Assembly (NCBI RefSeq): GCF_036170895.1
Contig: NZ_CP108036.1
Coordinates: forward strand, 2,418,001 to 2,482,000
Origin: Streptomyces erythrochromogenes
GTDB taxonomy: Bacteria > Actinomycetota > Actinomycetes > Streptomycetales > Streptomycetaceae
Direction: 5' to 3'
DNA length: 64,000 nucleotides
Below are positions 45,710 to 54,227 of this stretch, piece after piece (positions within the stretch are counted from its first letter, which is position 1; every line of letters begins with the position of its first letter). The notes beneath the pieces are model-generated. The model saw nothing but the letters and a program-made list of their open reading frames with translations, ran no database searches and had not been told where the DNA came from. Made by a program: the position numbers and the translations under genes.

Positions 45710-46879
45710 ATGCGACCGAACCGACCGGTCACCGCGACGCTGTGCGCGGCCGCCCTCGTGCTGACCGCCGCTGCCTGCGGCCCCGGCGACGGGGAGGCCG
45801 GCGCCGACGCCAAGCCGACCGTGGCGGCGAGCCTGCCGAACACGGACGGGATCAAGATCCCGGACCAGCTCAAGGAGAAGCTCAAGGAACGCGGCATCGA
45901 CGTGGAGAAGTGGAAGGGGGGTGAGTGGAAGAACTGGAAGCAGGAGGACTGGCTCCGCGAGGCGGGCGACTACATAAACCCGATCATCGAGGACCTCTGG
46001 GACCCGGACCGCATGCGCGACGCCGAGCAGCCGCAGCGTCCGTCCGTCGACCCGGACGCGGGCAAGGACCAGGGCGTCACCGACCCGACCCCGGCGCCCG
46101 TGGCGGCCAAGCAAGCCAACGCGCCCTACCACCGGAGCGTTCCGGAGTCCGGCAAGGTCTTCTTCGACGGTCCCGAGGGCTCGATGGTCTGCTCGGCGAC
46201 CGTGGTCAAGGACCCCGCGCACCCCGGCAAGTCCAACCTGGTCTGGACCGCGGGCCACTGCGTGCACGCGGGCAAGGCCGGCGGCTGGTACCGCAACATC
46301 GCCTTCGTCCCCTCCTACAACAACGCGGGCAAGCCGTCGGCGCAGCTCAAGGGCGCGCCCCGCGAGCAGGTTGCCCCGTTCGGCGTGTGGTGGAGCGACT
46401 GGGCGCAGACCTCCGACCAGTGGATCGCGACCGGCGGTCCGACCGGCGGCGCGGGTGCTCCGTACGACTTCGCCGTGCTGCACGTGACGCCCGAGAAGGG
46501 CAGCGGCAAGTCCCTTGAAGAGACGGTCGGTTCGGCACTCCCGGTGGAGTTCAACGCGCCCGCCGTGCCGAAGGTCGCGAGCCTCACGGCGACGGGTTAC
46601 CCGGCGGCGGCCCCGTTCGACGGCCAGAAGGCCTTCCAGTGCACGGACCGGCCGGGACGGCTGACCCTGAAGGCGAACGAGCCGGTGATGTACCGCATCG
46701 GCTGCACCATGACCGGCGGCGCCTCCGGCGGCGGCTGGGTCGCGACGGGCGCCAACGGCAAGCCGGCGCTGGTGTCGAACACCTCGATCGGCCCGGCCAA
46801 GGCGGGCTGGCTGGCCGGACCTCGGCTCGGCCCGGAGGCGAAGGGCATCTTCGACGCCGTCAGCGGCAAGTTCAAGTAG
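45710..46879 (+). CDS. Trypsin-like lipoprotein peptidase
   Basis: A 389-residue secreted protein. Lipobox LTAAAC places Cys about 23 at the mature N terminus. A charged, Trp/Lys-rich linker (about 45-140, with EKWKGGEWKNWKQEDW) leads to the protease domain: His in VWTAGHCVHAG, Asp in YDFAVLHV, Ser in TGGASGGGW. The GASGGG serine site is of the V8/glutamyl-endopeptidase-like S1 branch. ATG 45710 follows AGGGGG. It is divergent from the siderophore operon but of no obvious connected function. An 8-base tandem repeat and a strong hairpin follow the stop. Confidence 0.85.
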   Translation: MRPNRPVTATLCAAALVLTAAACGPGDGEAGADAKPTVAASLPNTDGIKIPDQLKEKLKERGIDVEKWKGGEWKNWKQEDWLREAGDYINPIIEDLWDPDRMRDAEQPQRPSVDPDAGKDQGVTDPTPAPVAAKQANAPYHRSVPESGKVFFDGPEGSMVCSATVVKDPAHPGKSNLVWTAGHCVHAGKAGGWYRNIAFVPSYNNAGKPSAQLKGAPREQVAPFGVWWSDWAQTSDQWIATGGPTGGAGAPYDFAVLHVTPEKGSGKSLEETVGSALPVEFNAPAVPKVASLTATGYPAAAPFDGQKAFQCTDRPGRLTLKANEPVMYRIGCTMTGGASGGGWVATGANGKPALVSNTSIGPAKAGWLAGPRLGPEAKGIFDAVSGKFK

Positions 46880-46912
46880 CCCACGCCCCGGACTCCCGAA
46901 CCCCGGCTCCCC

Positions 46913-46976
46913 GGATCTCCGGATCTCCGGATCTCCGGATCTCCGGATCTCTGGATCTCTGGATCTCTGGATCTCT
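46913..46976. repeat. Eight tandem copies of an 8-base unit
   Basis: Four copies of GGATCTCC followed by four copies of GGATCTCT, without interruption, between the protease stop and its terminator. Preceding bases (CGGCTCCCC) look like a decayed unit. Noncoding. Confidence 0.95.
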
Positions 46977-46992
46977 GGGGAGCGAACGACTG

Positions 46993-47021
46993 AGGGCCCC
47001 CTGCGTACCGCAGGGGGCCCT
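46993..47021. terminator. Terminator between protease gene and hflX
   Basis: AGGGCCCCCTGCG-TAC-CGCAGGGGGCCCT, perfect 13-base stem with 3-base loop between convergent genes. Confidence 0.85.
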
Positions 47022-47083
47022 CACCCGTCGGACCGGCATGGCCCTCAGGCCGTCACCGGCAGGTGGCCGGCGCGCCGGTCCGG

Positions 47084-48589
47084 CTACTGCTTCGCCAGCG
47101 CGTACGGCGCCAGGTCCGCCGCCAGCTCCTGGTGGACGCGTGCCTTGAGCAGGGTGCCCTCCGCGGTGTGCTCCTCGGAGATCACCTCGCCCTCGGCGTG
47201 TGCCTTGGCGACCAGCGAGCCGCGCGTGTACGGCACCAGGGCCTCCACCTCGACCTCGGGCCGCGGCAGCTCGGAGTCGATGAGCGCGAGGAGTTCCTCG
47301 ATGCCCATGCCCGTCCGCGCCGAGACGGCGATCGAGTGCCGCTCGATCCGCAGCAGCCGCTGCAGGACGAGCGGGTCCGCGGCGTCGGCCTTGTTGATCA
47401 CCACGATCTCGGGCACGTTCACCGCACCGACCTCGCGGATCACCTCGCGCACCGCCGCCAGCTGCTCCTCCGGCGCCGGGTGCGAACCGTCGACAATGTG
47501 CAGGATCAGGTCGGAGTCGCCGACCTCCTCCATCGTGGAGCGGAACGCCTCGACGAGGTGGTGGGGCAGGTGCCGGACGAATCCGACCGTGTCGGCCAGG
47601 GTGTAGACCCGGCCGCTCGGCGTTTCGGCCCGGCGCACGGTCGGGTCGAGGGTGGCGAACAGTGCATTCTCCACCAGCACGCCCGCGCCCGTGAGGCGGT
47701 TGAGCAGCGAGGACTTGCCCGCGTTGGTGTAACCGGCGATGGCGACCGAGGGCACCTTGTTGCGGCGCCGTTCCTGCCGCTTGATGTCGCGGCCGGTCTT
47801 CATCTCCGCGATCTCCCGGCGCATCTTCGCCATCTTCTCGCGGATCCGTCGCCGGTCGGTCTCGATCTTGGTCTCACCGGGGCCTCGGGTGGCCATGCCG
47901 CCACCGCCGCCGCCACCCATCTGCCGGGACAGCGACTGACCCCAGCCGCGCAGTCGCGGCAGCATGTACTGCATCTGCGCGAGCGCGACCTGCGCCTTGC
48001 CCTCTCGGGACTTGGCGTGCTGGGCGAAGATGTCGAGGATCAGGGCGGTCCGGTCGACCACCTTGACCTTGACGACGTCTTCGAGGGCGATGAGCTGACC
48101 GGGGCTGAGCTCACCGTCGCAGACGACGGTGTCGGCGCCGCTCTCCATGACGATGTCACGCAGCTCGCGGGCCTTGCCGGAACCGATGAAGGTGGCCGGG
48201 TCGGGCTTGTCGCGGCGCTGGATCACACCGTCCAGTACGAGAGCACCCGCCGTCTCGGCGAGGGCGGCGAGCTCCGCGAGGGAGTTGTCCGCGTCCTGCA
48301 CCGTGCCGGAGGTCCAGACACCGACGAGCACGACGCGCTCCAGACGGAGCTGTCGGTACTCGACCTCGGTGACGTCTTCGAGCTCGGTGGAGAGGCCGGC
48401 CACGCGGCGCAGGGCCGCGCGCTCGGAGCGGTCGAACTGGTCGCCGTCCCGCTCTCCGTCGATCTCGTGGCTCCAGGCGACGTCCTCTTCCATCAGGGCA
48501 TCGGCCCGAAGGCTCTCGGTGAAGCTCTGCGAGTCACGCACGTCCCGTGCGTCCTGCGCGTCCTGGGAAGGGGAAGAAGAGGAGGTCAT
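47084..48589 (-). CDS. hflX: GTPase HflX
   Basis: Ribosome-associated GTPase of 501 residues that splits stalled or stressed 70S ribosomes. HflX N domain with PDPATFIGSGKARELRD; a glycine-rich linker of eight Gly; GETKIETDRRRIREKM; then G1 GYTNAGKSSLLNRL, G3 DTVGFVRHLP and G4 VINKAD. An acidic, Ser-rich N-terminal tail of about 60 residues is usual in Streptomyces. ATG 48589 is the chosen start. The promoter lies in the 133 bases toward the M1 peptidase gene. Confidence 0.95.
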   Translation of the reverse strand: MTSSSSPSQDAQDARDVRDSQSFTESLRADALMEEDVAWSHEIDGERDGDQFDRSERAALRRVAGLSTELEDVTEVEYRQLRLERVVLVGVWTSGTVQDADNSLAELAALAETAGALVLDGVIQRRDKPDPATFIGSGKARELRDIVMESGADTVVCDGELSPGQLIALEDVVKVKVVDRTALILDIFAQHAKSREGKAQVALAQMQYMLPRLRGWGQSLSRQMGGGGGGGMATRGPGETKIETDRRRIREKMAKMRREIAEMKTGRDIKRQERRRNKVPSVAIAGYTNAGKSSLLNRLTGAGVLVENALFATLDPTVRRAETPSGRVYTLADTVGFVRHLPHHLVEAFRSTMEEVGDSDLILHIVDGSHPAPEEQLAAVREVIREVGAVNVPEIVVINKADAADPLVLQRLLRIERHSIAVSARTGMGIEELLALIDSELPRPEVEVEALVPYTRGSLVAKAHAEGEVISEEHTAEGTLLKARVHQELAADLAPYALAKQ

Positions 48590-48722
48590 TGGATCCTTAC
48601 GTCGATTCGAATAGCAGTGTCACGCCTGGCGGGGACACGGTAGCTGTCACGTCCAACGTGTCACACCGCCCGGGGATTCCCCGAACGGACCCGTCGATGG
48701 TGACATGCCCGTTCCTCGGCGG

Positions 48723-50225
48723 TCACACCCTTTTCCCGCCGGGCACGGCCCTGCCCGGGGCCGCCTTGCCCGGCGCGGCCCTGTCCGCCGCCGCCGGGGC
48801 GCTCCACTCCGGGTGTCCCGGCATCGGCGGGGTCTTCGTCCCGTACAGCCACGGCTCCAGGAAGGCCTCCAGGTCGCGGCCCGCCTCCTGGGAGGCCAGG
48901 CGCACGAAGTCCGCCGTGCCCGCGATCCCGTCCCGGTACTGCGTGACCCAGCGCCGTTCGATCCGCTCGAAGGCCGGGGCGCCGATCTCCTGCCGCAGCG
49001 CGTACAGGATCAGCGCGGCGCCGTCGTAGACCACCGGCCGGAACAGCCCGATCTTCTCGCCGGGCGCGGCCGCCTTCGGAGCCGCCGGGGGGCCGCCCGC
49101 CGCCCGCCACTGGTCGGAGCGCTGGTACGCCTCGCGCATGCGCCGCTCCAGGGAGTACTTGCCGAGCCCGTCGGCGTACAGGGCCTCGTACCAGGTGGCG
49201 TGTCCCTCGTTGAGCCACAGGTCGGACCAGGTGCGCGGGCTGACGCTGTCGCCGAACCACTGGTGGGCGAGCTCGTGGACCATCACCGCCTCGACGTACC
49301 ACTCGGGGTAGCCCTCGCCGGAGAACAGGCTGCTCTCGAAGAGCGAGAGGGTCTGCGTCTCCAGCTCGAAGCCGGTCGTGGCCCGCGCGATCAGCACTCC
49401 GTAGTTCTCGAAGGGGTAGCGGCCGACGCGCTCCTCCATCCACTCGATGTGGCCGGCGGTCTTCTTCAGCCAGGGGTCGAGCCGCTGCCGGTCGGCGGCG
49501 GGCACCACGTCGCGCAGCGGAAGCCCGTGCGGTCCCGTCCCGTGCACGACGGCGGAGCGGCCCACGGACACCTGGGCCAGCTCGGTGGCCATCGGGTGCC
49601 GGGTCCGGTACGTCCACGTCGTGGAGGGGCCCGTACGCCGGGCAGGGGCCGCCTGGAGCCCGTTGGCGACGGCCGTGAGCCCGGCGGGGGCGGTGATCCG
49701 GAAGGTGAAGACGGCCTTGTCGGCGGGGTGGTCGTTGCAGGGGAACACGCGGTGGGCGGCGTCGGCCTGGTTGGCCATGGCCAGACCGTCCTCGGTGGGC
49801 ACCCAGCCGCCGTCCCCGCGGCCGCGCGGGTCGCTGGTGTGCCGGACCGTGATGCGCAGCGCGCCGCCTTCCGCCACCGCGCGCGGCGGGGTCAGTACGA
49901 GGTCTTCCCCCACGCTCTCGAACCGTGCGGGCTCCCCGTTGACCTCGGCGGACGCCACCTTGCCGTGGGTGAAGTCCAGGTTGATGCGCTCCAGCGGCTC
50001 CAGCGCCCGGGCGTCGATGACGGTGACCGCGTCGAGCGGGGTCAGGTTGTCCTTGTAGGTGAAGGACAGGTCGTACGCGAGCACGTCGTAGCCGGGGTTG
50101 CCGAGCTCGGGGAAGAGCCGGTCGCCGATGCCCAGGGGCTTCGGCGGGGGCAGTACCGCGGCGACGAGGGTGAGGGAGGCCGCGGCGAGCAGGGCGGCGC
50201 GCAGGCGGGGGGAGGAAAGCTGCAT
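48723..50225 (-). CDS. M1-family metallopeptidase (secreted)
   Basis: A 500-residue zinc aminopeptidase-fold protein. The zinc site is VMVHELAHQWFGDSV with the downstream Glu in LWLNEGHATW. The usual GAMEN exopeptidase motif is replaced by TTGFELETQT, a variant I associate with actinobacterial secreted M1 enzymes. The N terminus is a signal peptide (LRAALLAAASLTLVAAVL) without lipobox. The protein lacks the C-terminal helical domain of full-length aminopeptidase N, being about half its size. ATG 50225 was chosen; an upstream start at 50282 is possible. The Ala/Pro/Gly-rich tail is odd. Confidence 0.88.
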   Translation of the reverse strand: MQLSSPRLRAALLAAASLTLVAAVLPPPKPLGIGDRLFPELGNPGYDVLAYDLSFTYKDNLTPLDAVTVIDARALEPLERINLDFTHGKVASAEVNGEPARFESVGEDLVLTPPRAVAEGGALRITVRHTSDPRGRGDGGWVPTEDGLAMANQADAAHRVFPCNDHPADKAVFTFRITAPAGLTAVANGLQAAPARRTGPSTTWTYRTRHPMATELAQVSVGRSAVVHGTGPHGLPLRDVVPAADRQRLDPWLKKTAGHIEWMEERVGRYPFENYGVLIARATTGFELETQTLSLFESSLFSGEGYPEWYVEAVMVHELAHQWFGDSVSPRTWSDLWLNEGHATWYEALYADGLGKYSLERRMREAYQRSDQWRAAGGPPAAPKAAAPGEKIGLFRPVVYDGAALILYALRQEIGAPAFERIERRWVTQYRDGIAGTADFVRLASQEAGRDLEAFLEPWLYGTKTPPMPGHPEWSAPAAADRAAPGKAAPGRAVPGGKRV

Positions 50226-50313
50226 CCACCACCGCTTACCAGCGTCCGCCGCGGCGCCGCGTGCGGCGCGCGTCGGGTCCACCCGAACGGGACCTTCCGG
50301 CGCCGTACGGGCC

Positions 50314-50350
50314 TAGGGGGTGTCCGGCCCGAGCGGTGAGGCACCCCCTA
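50314..50350 (-). terminator. Hairpin overlapping the stop of the RelA/SpoT homologue
   Basis: TAGGGGGTG / CACCCCCTA, 9-base stem with a 19-base loop; the 3' arm on the plus strand covers the stop codon at 50348-50350. Confidence 0.55.
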
Positions 50351-52429
50351 CGCGCGGCTGACGTCGTAGACGCCCGGCACGTCCCGCATGGCGCGCATCA
50401 GCGCGGGGAGCCCGGCCGCGTCGGGCAGCTGGAGGGTGTAGGTGTGCCGGACCCGCCCCTCGACCGGGGGTTCGACGGTGGCGGAGACCACCTCGACGCC
50501 CTCGCGGGCGATGGCCTCGGTCAGGTCGGCCAGCAGGTGCGGGCGGCCGAACGATTCAGCGAGCAGGGTCACCCGGCAGTCCGCCGTGGCCCGCCAGTGC
50601 ACGGCGACGGAGGTGCGGCCCACGGCGCGCATCTGCGCCACGGCCGCGCACTGGATGCGGTGCACGGTGACCGCGCCGCCGCGTACCAGGAAGCCGGCGA
50701 CGGCGTCCGGCGGGACCGGGGTGCAGCACCCGGCCAGCCGGACGGTGGCGTCGGGCAGGTCGGCCACGGCGTTGGCCCCGCCGCCCCGGACTCCGACGAC
50801 CGACAGCGGCGCCCGCGCGGCCGTCGTGGTGGCCATGGCGCGGTCCGGATGGGACTCCAGCCACCTGCTGATGGCGATGCGGGCGGCGGGCGTCCGGGCG
50901 TGGTCCAGCCACTCGGCGGAGGGGCCGGAGGAGGCGTCCTGCGCGAGCAGGAGCTGGACTGTGTCCCCGTCGGACAGCGACGAGGACAGGGAGGTGAGGC
51001 GCCCGTTCACGCGGGCGCCGATACAGCCGTGGGCCGCCTCGCCGTGCTGCGCGTAGGCGGCGTCGATACAGCTGGCCCCGGCCGGGAGGCCCAGCGTGCC
51101 CCCGTCGGCCCGGAACACGGTGATCTCCCGGTCCTGCGCCAGCTCGGCGCGGAGCACGGTCCAGAAGGTGTCGGGGTCGGGGGCGGACTGCTGCCAGTCG
51201 AGCAGCCTGGACAGCCAGCCGGGCCGGGTGGGGTCCACCCGCTCCTCGTCCGGGTCGGGGGCGGCGTCCGGTGTGGCGGTGGCGTACGGGTTGCCGAGCG
51301 CCACCACGCCGGCCTCGGCGACGCGGTGCATCTGCCGGGTGCGCACGATGACCTCGGCCACGTAACCCTCGGGAGTGGCCACGGCGGTGTGGAGGGACTG
51401 GTAGAGGTTGAACTTCGGGGTGGCGATGAAGTCCTTGAACTCCGAGACGACCGGGGTGAAGCAGGTGTGCAGCTCCCCCAGGACGGCGTAGCAGTCGGCG
51501 TTCTCGCCGACGAGCACGAGGATGCGGCCGAAGTCGGAGCCGCGCAGCTCGCCCCGCGAGCGGGCGATCCGGTGCACGGAGACGAAGTGCCGCGGCCGGA
51601 CCTGCACTTCGGCGCCGATGCCCGCCTCTCGCAGGACGGTGCGCACCGAGTCGGCGATGCCGGGCAGCGGGTCGCGTTCGCCGGCGTGGGCCGCGATGAG
51701 GGCGCGTGTGCCCTCGTACTCCTCGGGGTGCAGGATCGCGAAGACGAGGTCTTCCAGTTCGGTCTTGAGGGCCTGTACGCCGAGCCGTTCGGCCAGCGGG
51801 ATCAGGACGTCGCGGGTGACCTTGGCGATGCGGGCCTGTTTCTCGGGACGCATCACGCCCAGGGTGCGCATGTTGTGCAGCCGGTCGGCGAGTTTGATGG
51901 ACATCACGCGGACGTCGTTGCCGGTGGCGACCAGCATCTTGCGGAAGGTCTCCGGTTCGGCGGCGGCGCCGTAGTCGATCTTCTCGACCTTGGTGACGCC
52001 GTCGACGATGAAGCAGACCTCGTCGCCGAACTCGGCGCGGACCTGATCGAGGGTCACGTCCGTGTCCTCGACGGTGTCGTGGAGCAGAGAGGCCGTCAAG
52101 GTGGTGGTTTCGGCGCCCAGTTCGGCGAGGATCAGGGTTACGGCGAGCGGATGTGTGATGTACGGCTCACCACTTTTTCGCATCTGGCCGCGGTGGGAGC
52201 TCTCCGCGAGGAGGTAAGCGCGTCGCAGAATGGACATATCGGCGTCCGGATGATGGGCGCGGTGGGCCTCTGCGACGTGGCCGATCGCGTCCGGGAGCCG
52301 GTCCCGGGACGTCGGCCCGAGCAGTGCAGCGCGCCCGAGCCGGCGCAGATCGAGCCTGCTCCGGCCCCGTCTGCGGAGCTCAGGGCGCGCTTCGGGGTGT
52401 GCTTCGGGGTTCGTGGCCTCTGCACTCAT
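50348..52429 (-). CDS. rshA: RelA/SpoT homologue (RshA-like)
   Basis: (p)ppGpp metabolising enzyme of 693 residues, from ATG 52429 with GGAGG upstream. The HD hydrolase domain is intact: SGEPYITHPLAV, TASLLHDTVEDT, IKLADRLHNMRTL. The synthetase region keeps EFKDFIATPKFNLYQSLHT and EVIVRTRQMHRVAE but the entry motif is unusual (RGELRGSDFGRILVLV, without the normal DLLAIR-like Arg). TGS (residues about 430-495) and a C-terminal ACT domain follow. By synteny it is the S. coelicolor rshA orthologue, distinct from the main relA. It may act mainly as a hydrolase. Confidence 0.9.
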   Translation of the reverse strand: MSAEATNPEAHPEARPELRRRGRSRLDLRRLGRAALLGPTSRDRLPDAIGHVAEAHRAHHPDADMSILRRAYLLAESSHRGQMRKSGEPYITHPLAVTLILAELGAETTTLTASLLHDTVEDTDVTLDQVRAEFGDEVCFIVDGVTKVEKIDYGAAAEPETFRKMLVATGNDVRVMSIKLADRLHNMRTLGVMRPEKQARIAKVTRDVLIPLAERLGVQALKTELEDLVFAILHPEEYEGTRALIAAHAGERDPLPGIADSVRTVLREAGIGAEVQVRPRHFVSVHRIARSRGELRGSDFGRILVLVGENADCYAVLGELHTCFTPVVSEFKDFIATPKFNLYQSLHTAVATPEGYVAEVIVRTRQMHRVAEAGVVALGNPYATATPDAAPDPDEERVDPTRPGWLSRLLDWQQSAPDPDTFWTVLRAELAQDREITVFRADGGTLGLPAGASCIDAAYAQHGEAAHGCIGARVNGRLTSLSSSLSDGDTVQLLLAQDASSGPSAEWLDHARTPAARIAISRWLESHPDRAMATTTAARAPLSVVGVRGGGANAVADLPDATVRLAGCCTPVPPDAVAGFLVRGGAVTVHRIQCAAVAQMRAVGRTSVAVHWRATADCRVTLLAESFGRPHLLADLTEAIAREGVEVVSATVEPPVEGRVRHTYTLQLPDAAGLPALMRAMRDVPGVYDVSRA

Positions 52430-52569
52430 GGGCACCTCCGGCGGCTTCGACCGGCGGTGGTGGGCATGGGGTGAGCCCTCAGGGCCGGTGCCTGATGTTA
52501 CCGACCCCACCACGTGGCGCAGTCCACCTCTCGCACAGCGTGAAACGGATCACCCATTAGAGGGAAGCT

Positions 52570-53445
52570 TCAGGAGAAAGCCGTTTCGGTGAGCCAGGCT
52601 TCGTCGAACTCACCGGCGGCCACGATGACGGCCGGTCCGGTCATGTCGATCTGCCCGTCGGGGTGTTCGGTGATGACGAGCGTTCCGCCGGGGAGGTCGA
52701 CGGTGTACGTGGCCGGTTCGCCGGTGGCGGCGGGGTCCGCGCCGTCGCGGCGGATGGCGGCCACGGCTACGGCGCAGGCGCCGGTGCCGCAGGAGCGGGT
52801 CTCGCCGGAGCCGCGCTCGTGGACGCGCATGGCGACGTGCCGGGGGCCGCGGTCGACGACGAACTCGACATTGACACCCGTCGGGTAGGCGGACGCCGGG
52901 CTGAACGGCGGGGCGGTGAACAGGTTCCCTGCGTCGTCGAGGCTTTCGACGAACGCGACCGCGTGCGGGTTCCCCATGTTCACGTTGCGGGCGGGCCAGC
53001 TGCGCGGTCCGACGCTGACGGTGACCTCGCCCTCGGGGAACGCGGCACGGCCCATGGAGACGGTGACGTCGCCCCCCTTGTCGAGGTGCACGCGCTTGAT
53101 GCCGCCGCGGGTGGCGACGGCGAGGTCCCCCGGCTCGACGTGGCCGGCGTACTGGAGGTAGCGGGCGAAGACGCGCACGCCGTTGCCGCACATCTCGGCG
53201 ACGGAGCCGTCGCTGTTGCGGTAGTCCATGAACCACTCCGCCTCGTCGGCCAGGTGCGCCGCCTCGGGGTGCGCGGCGGACCGGACGACGTGGAGGACCC
53301 CGTCGCCGCCGATGCCGGCGCGCCGGTCGCAGAGCTTCGCGACGGCGGACGCGGGCAGCTCGATGGCGTTGTCCGGGTCCGGAACGATCACGAAGTCGTT
53401 CTCGGTGCCGTGGCCCTTGAGGAAGGAGAGGGTGGTCTGCGTCAC
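52570..53445 (-). CDS. dapF: Diaminopimelate epimerase
   Basis: Converts LL- to meso-diaminopimelate for lysine and peptidoglycan; 291 residues. The two catalytic cysteines are in EMCGNGVRVFARY (about 88) and RSCGTGACAVA (about 226); the N-terminal FLKGHGTENDFVIV is typical. GTG 53445 with GGGCGG upstream. Streptomyces needs LL-DAP in its wall, so the enzyme serves lysine synthesis. It is followed on the same strand by the RelA/SpoT homologue after about 140 bases. Confidence 0.96.
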   Translation of the reverse strand: MTQTTLSFLKGHGTENDFVIVPDPDNAIELPASAVAKLCDRRAGIGGDGVLHVVRSAAHPEAAHLADEAEWFMDYRNSDGSVAEMCGNGVRVFARYLQYAGHVEPGDLAVATRGGIKRVHLDKGGDVTVSMGRAAFPEGEVTVSVGPRSWPARNVNMGNPHAVAFVESLDDAGNLFTAPPFSPASAYPTGVNVEFVVDRGPRHVAMRVHERGSGETRSCGTGACAVAVAAIRRDGADPAATGEPATYTVDLPGGTLVITEHPDGQIDMTGPAVIVAAGEFDEAWLTETAFS

Positions 53446-53582
53446 CCGCCCATGGTACCGAGCCCCTGCTCAGAGGCGCCGGGCGGCCCGGCGGCGATCA
53501 CTCGGCAGCAGAGTCGGCCACCAGGGCGTCCGGGGCCGTCACGGGGCGTGGTGGAGGTCAGCGGTGACGGGCCCGGCGGCGG

Positions 53583-54101
53583 TCAGCGGAGCCGGGCGAC
53601 CCGGTACACGGCGAGACCTACGACGACCAGTGCGACCACGGCGTACAGCGCGGCCATGCGCCAGTCGGGGCGGCGGCCGCTCCCCCTGGCCGGGAGGCCG
53701 GGCCAGGTGTAGCCGACCCGGCGGGCGGCCATCATCCCCCAGCCTCCGGCGCAGCAGCTGATGAGGAAGCCGAGCATGGCGACCACGGCTCCGCCGTCGC
53801 CGAACTCGAAGGCGAGGGGGAAGGCGAACATCAGCGAACCGGCGGCGGCGAGCATCACGATGGGGGCGATCTGCCAGACGCGCAGGCGGCGCTGCGGTCG
53901 CAGTTCGACCTCGAACTCGGGTCCGGCGGCCGCCTCGGCCTCGGCGGTGTCCGGGGCGTCGGGGCCGTCGGGGCTCAGCCGCGCGGGGTCGGCGGGCAGC
54001 CCGAGTCCCGCGGTCCCGTCCGTCCCGCCGAGAAGCATCGGGTCCGCTTCCCGCCGGGTGTCGTCCCGCCCGGTGTCGCGAGGGCCGGCCTCCATCGCCA
54101 C
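53583..54101 (-). CDS. Small membrane protein of unknown function
   Basis: A 172-residue protein from GTG 54101 after GGGGAGGG. The N-terminal ~75 residues are hydrophilic, Asp/Ala/Pro-rich; three hydrophobic helices follow (about 77-95, 100-122, 148-166) with a Cys pair in FLISCCAGGWG. No family recognised. It lies between miaA and dapF and is conserved in position in Streptomyces as I recall. Confidence 0.72.
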   Translation of the reverse strand: MAMEAGPRDTGRDDTRREADPMLLGGTDGTAGLGLPADPARLSPDGPDAPDTAEAEAAAGPEFEVELRPQRRLRVWQIAPIVMLAAAGSLMFAFPLAFEFGDGGAVVAMLGFLISCCAGGWGMMAARRVGYTWPGLPARGSGRRPDWRMAALYAVVALVVVGLAVYRVARLR

Positions 54102-54184
54102 GCGCCCTCCCCACTCGGACTCAGTACGCCGCCATGCATCGCAGGTGATCGCACCCGCTGGAGTTTGATGATGGCACGCCCTCA

Positions 54185-54207
54185 GCCCCGCTACGGGCGC
54201 CCGGGGC
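54185..54207 (-). terminator. Hairpin after miaA
   Basis: GCCCCG / CGGGGC, 6-base stem with 11-base loop, 21 bases past the miaA stop. Confidence 0.35.
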
Positions 54208-54227
54208 GTCCCGATGCCATCACGTGA

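Noticed and set aside
46639..47148. Open frame running through the 8-base repeats
   Set aside because: It overlaps the protease gene out of frame and the repeat makes a trivial Ile/Ser/Gly/Leu peptide.
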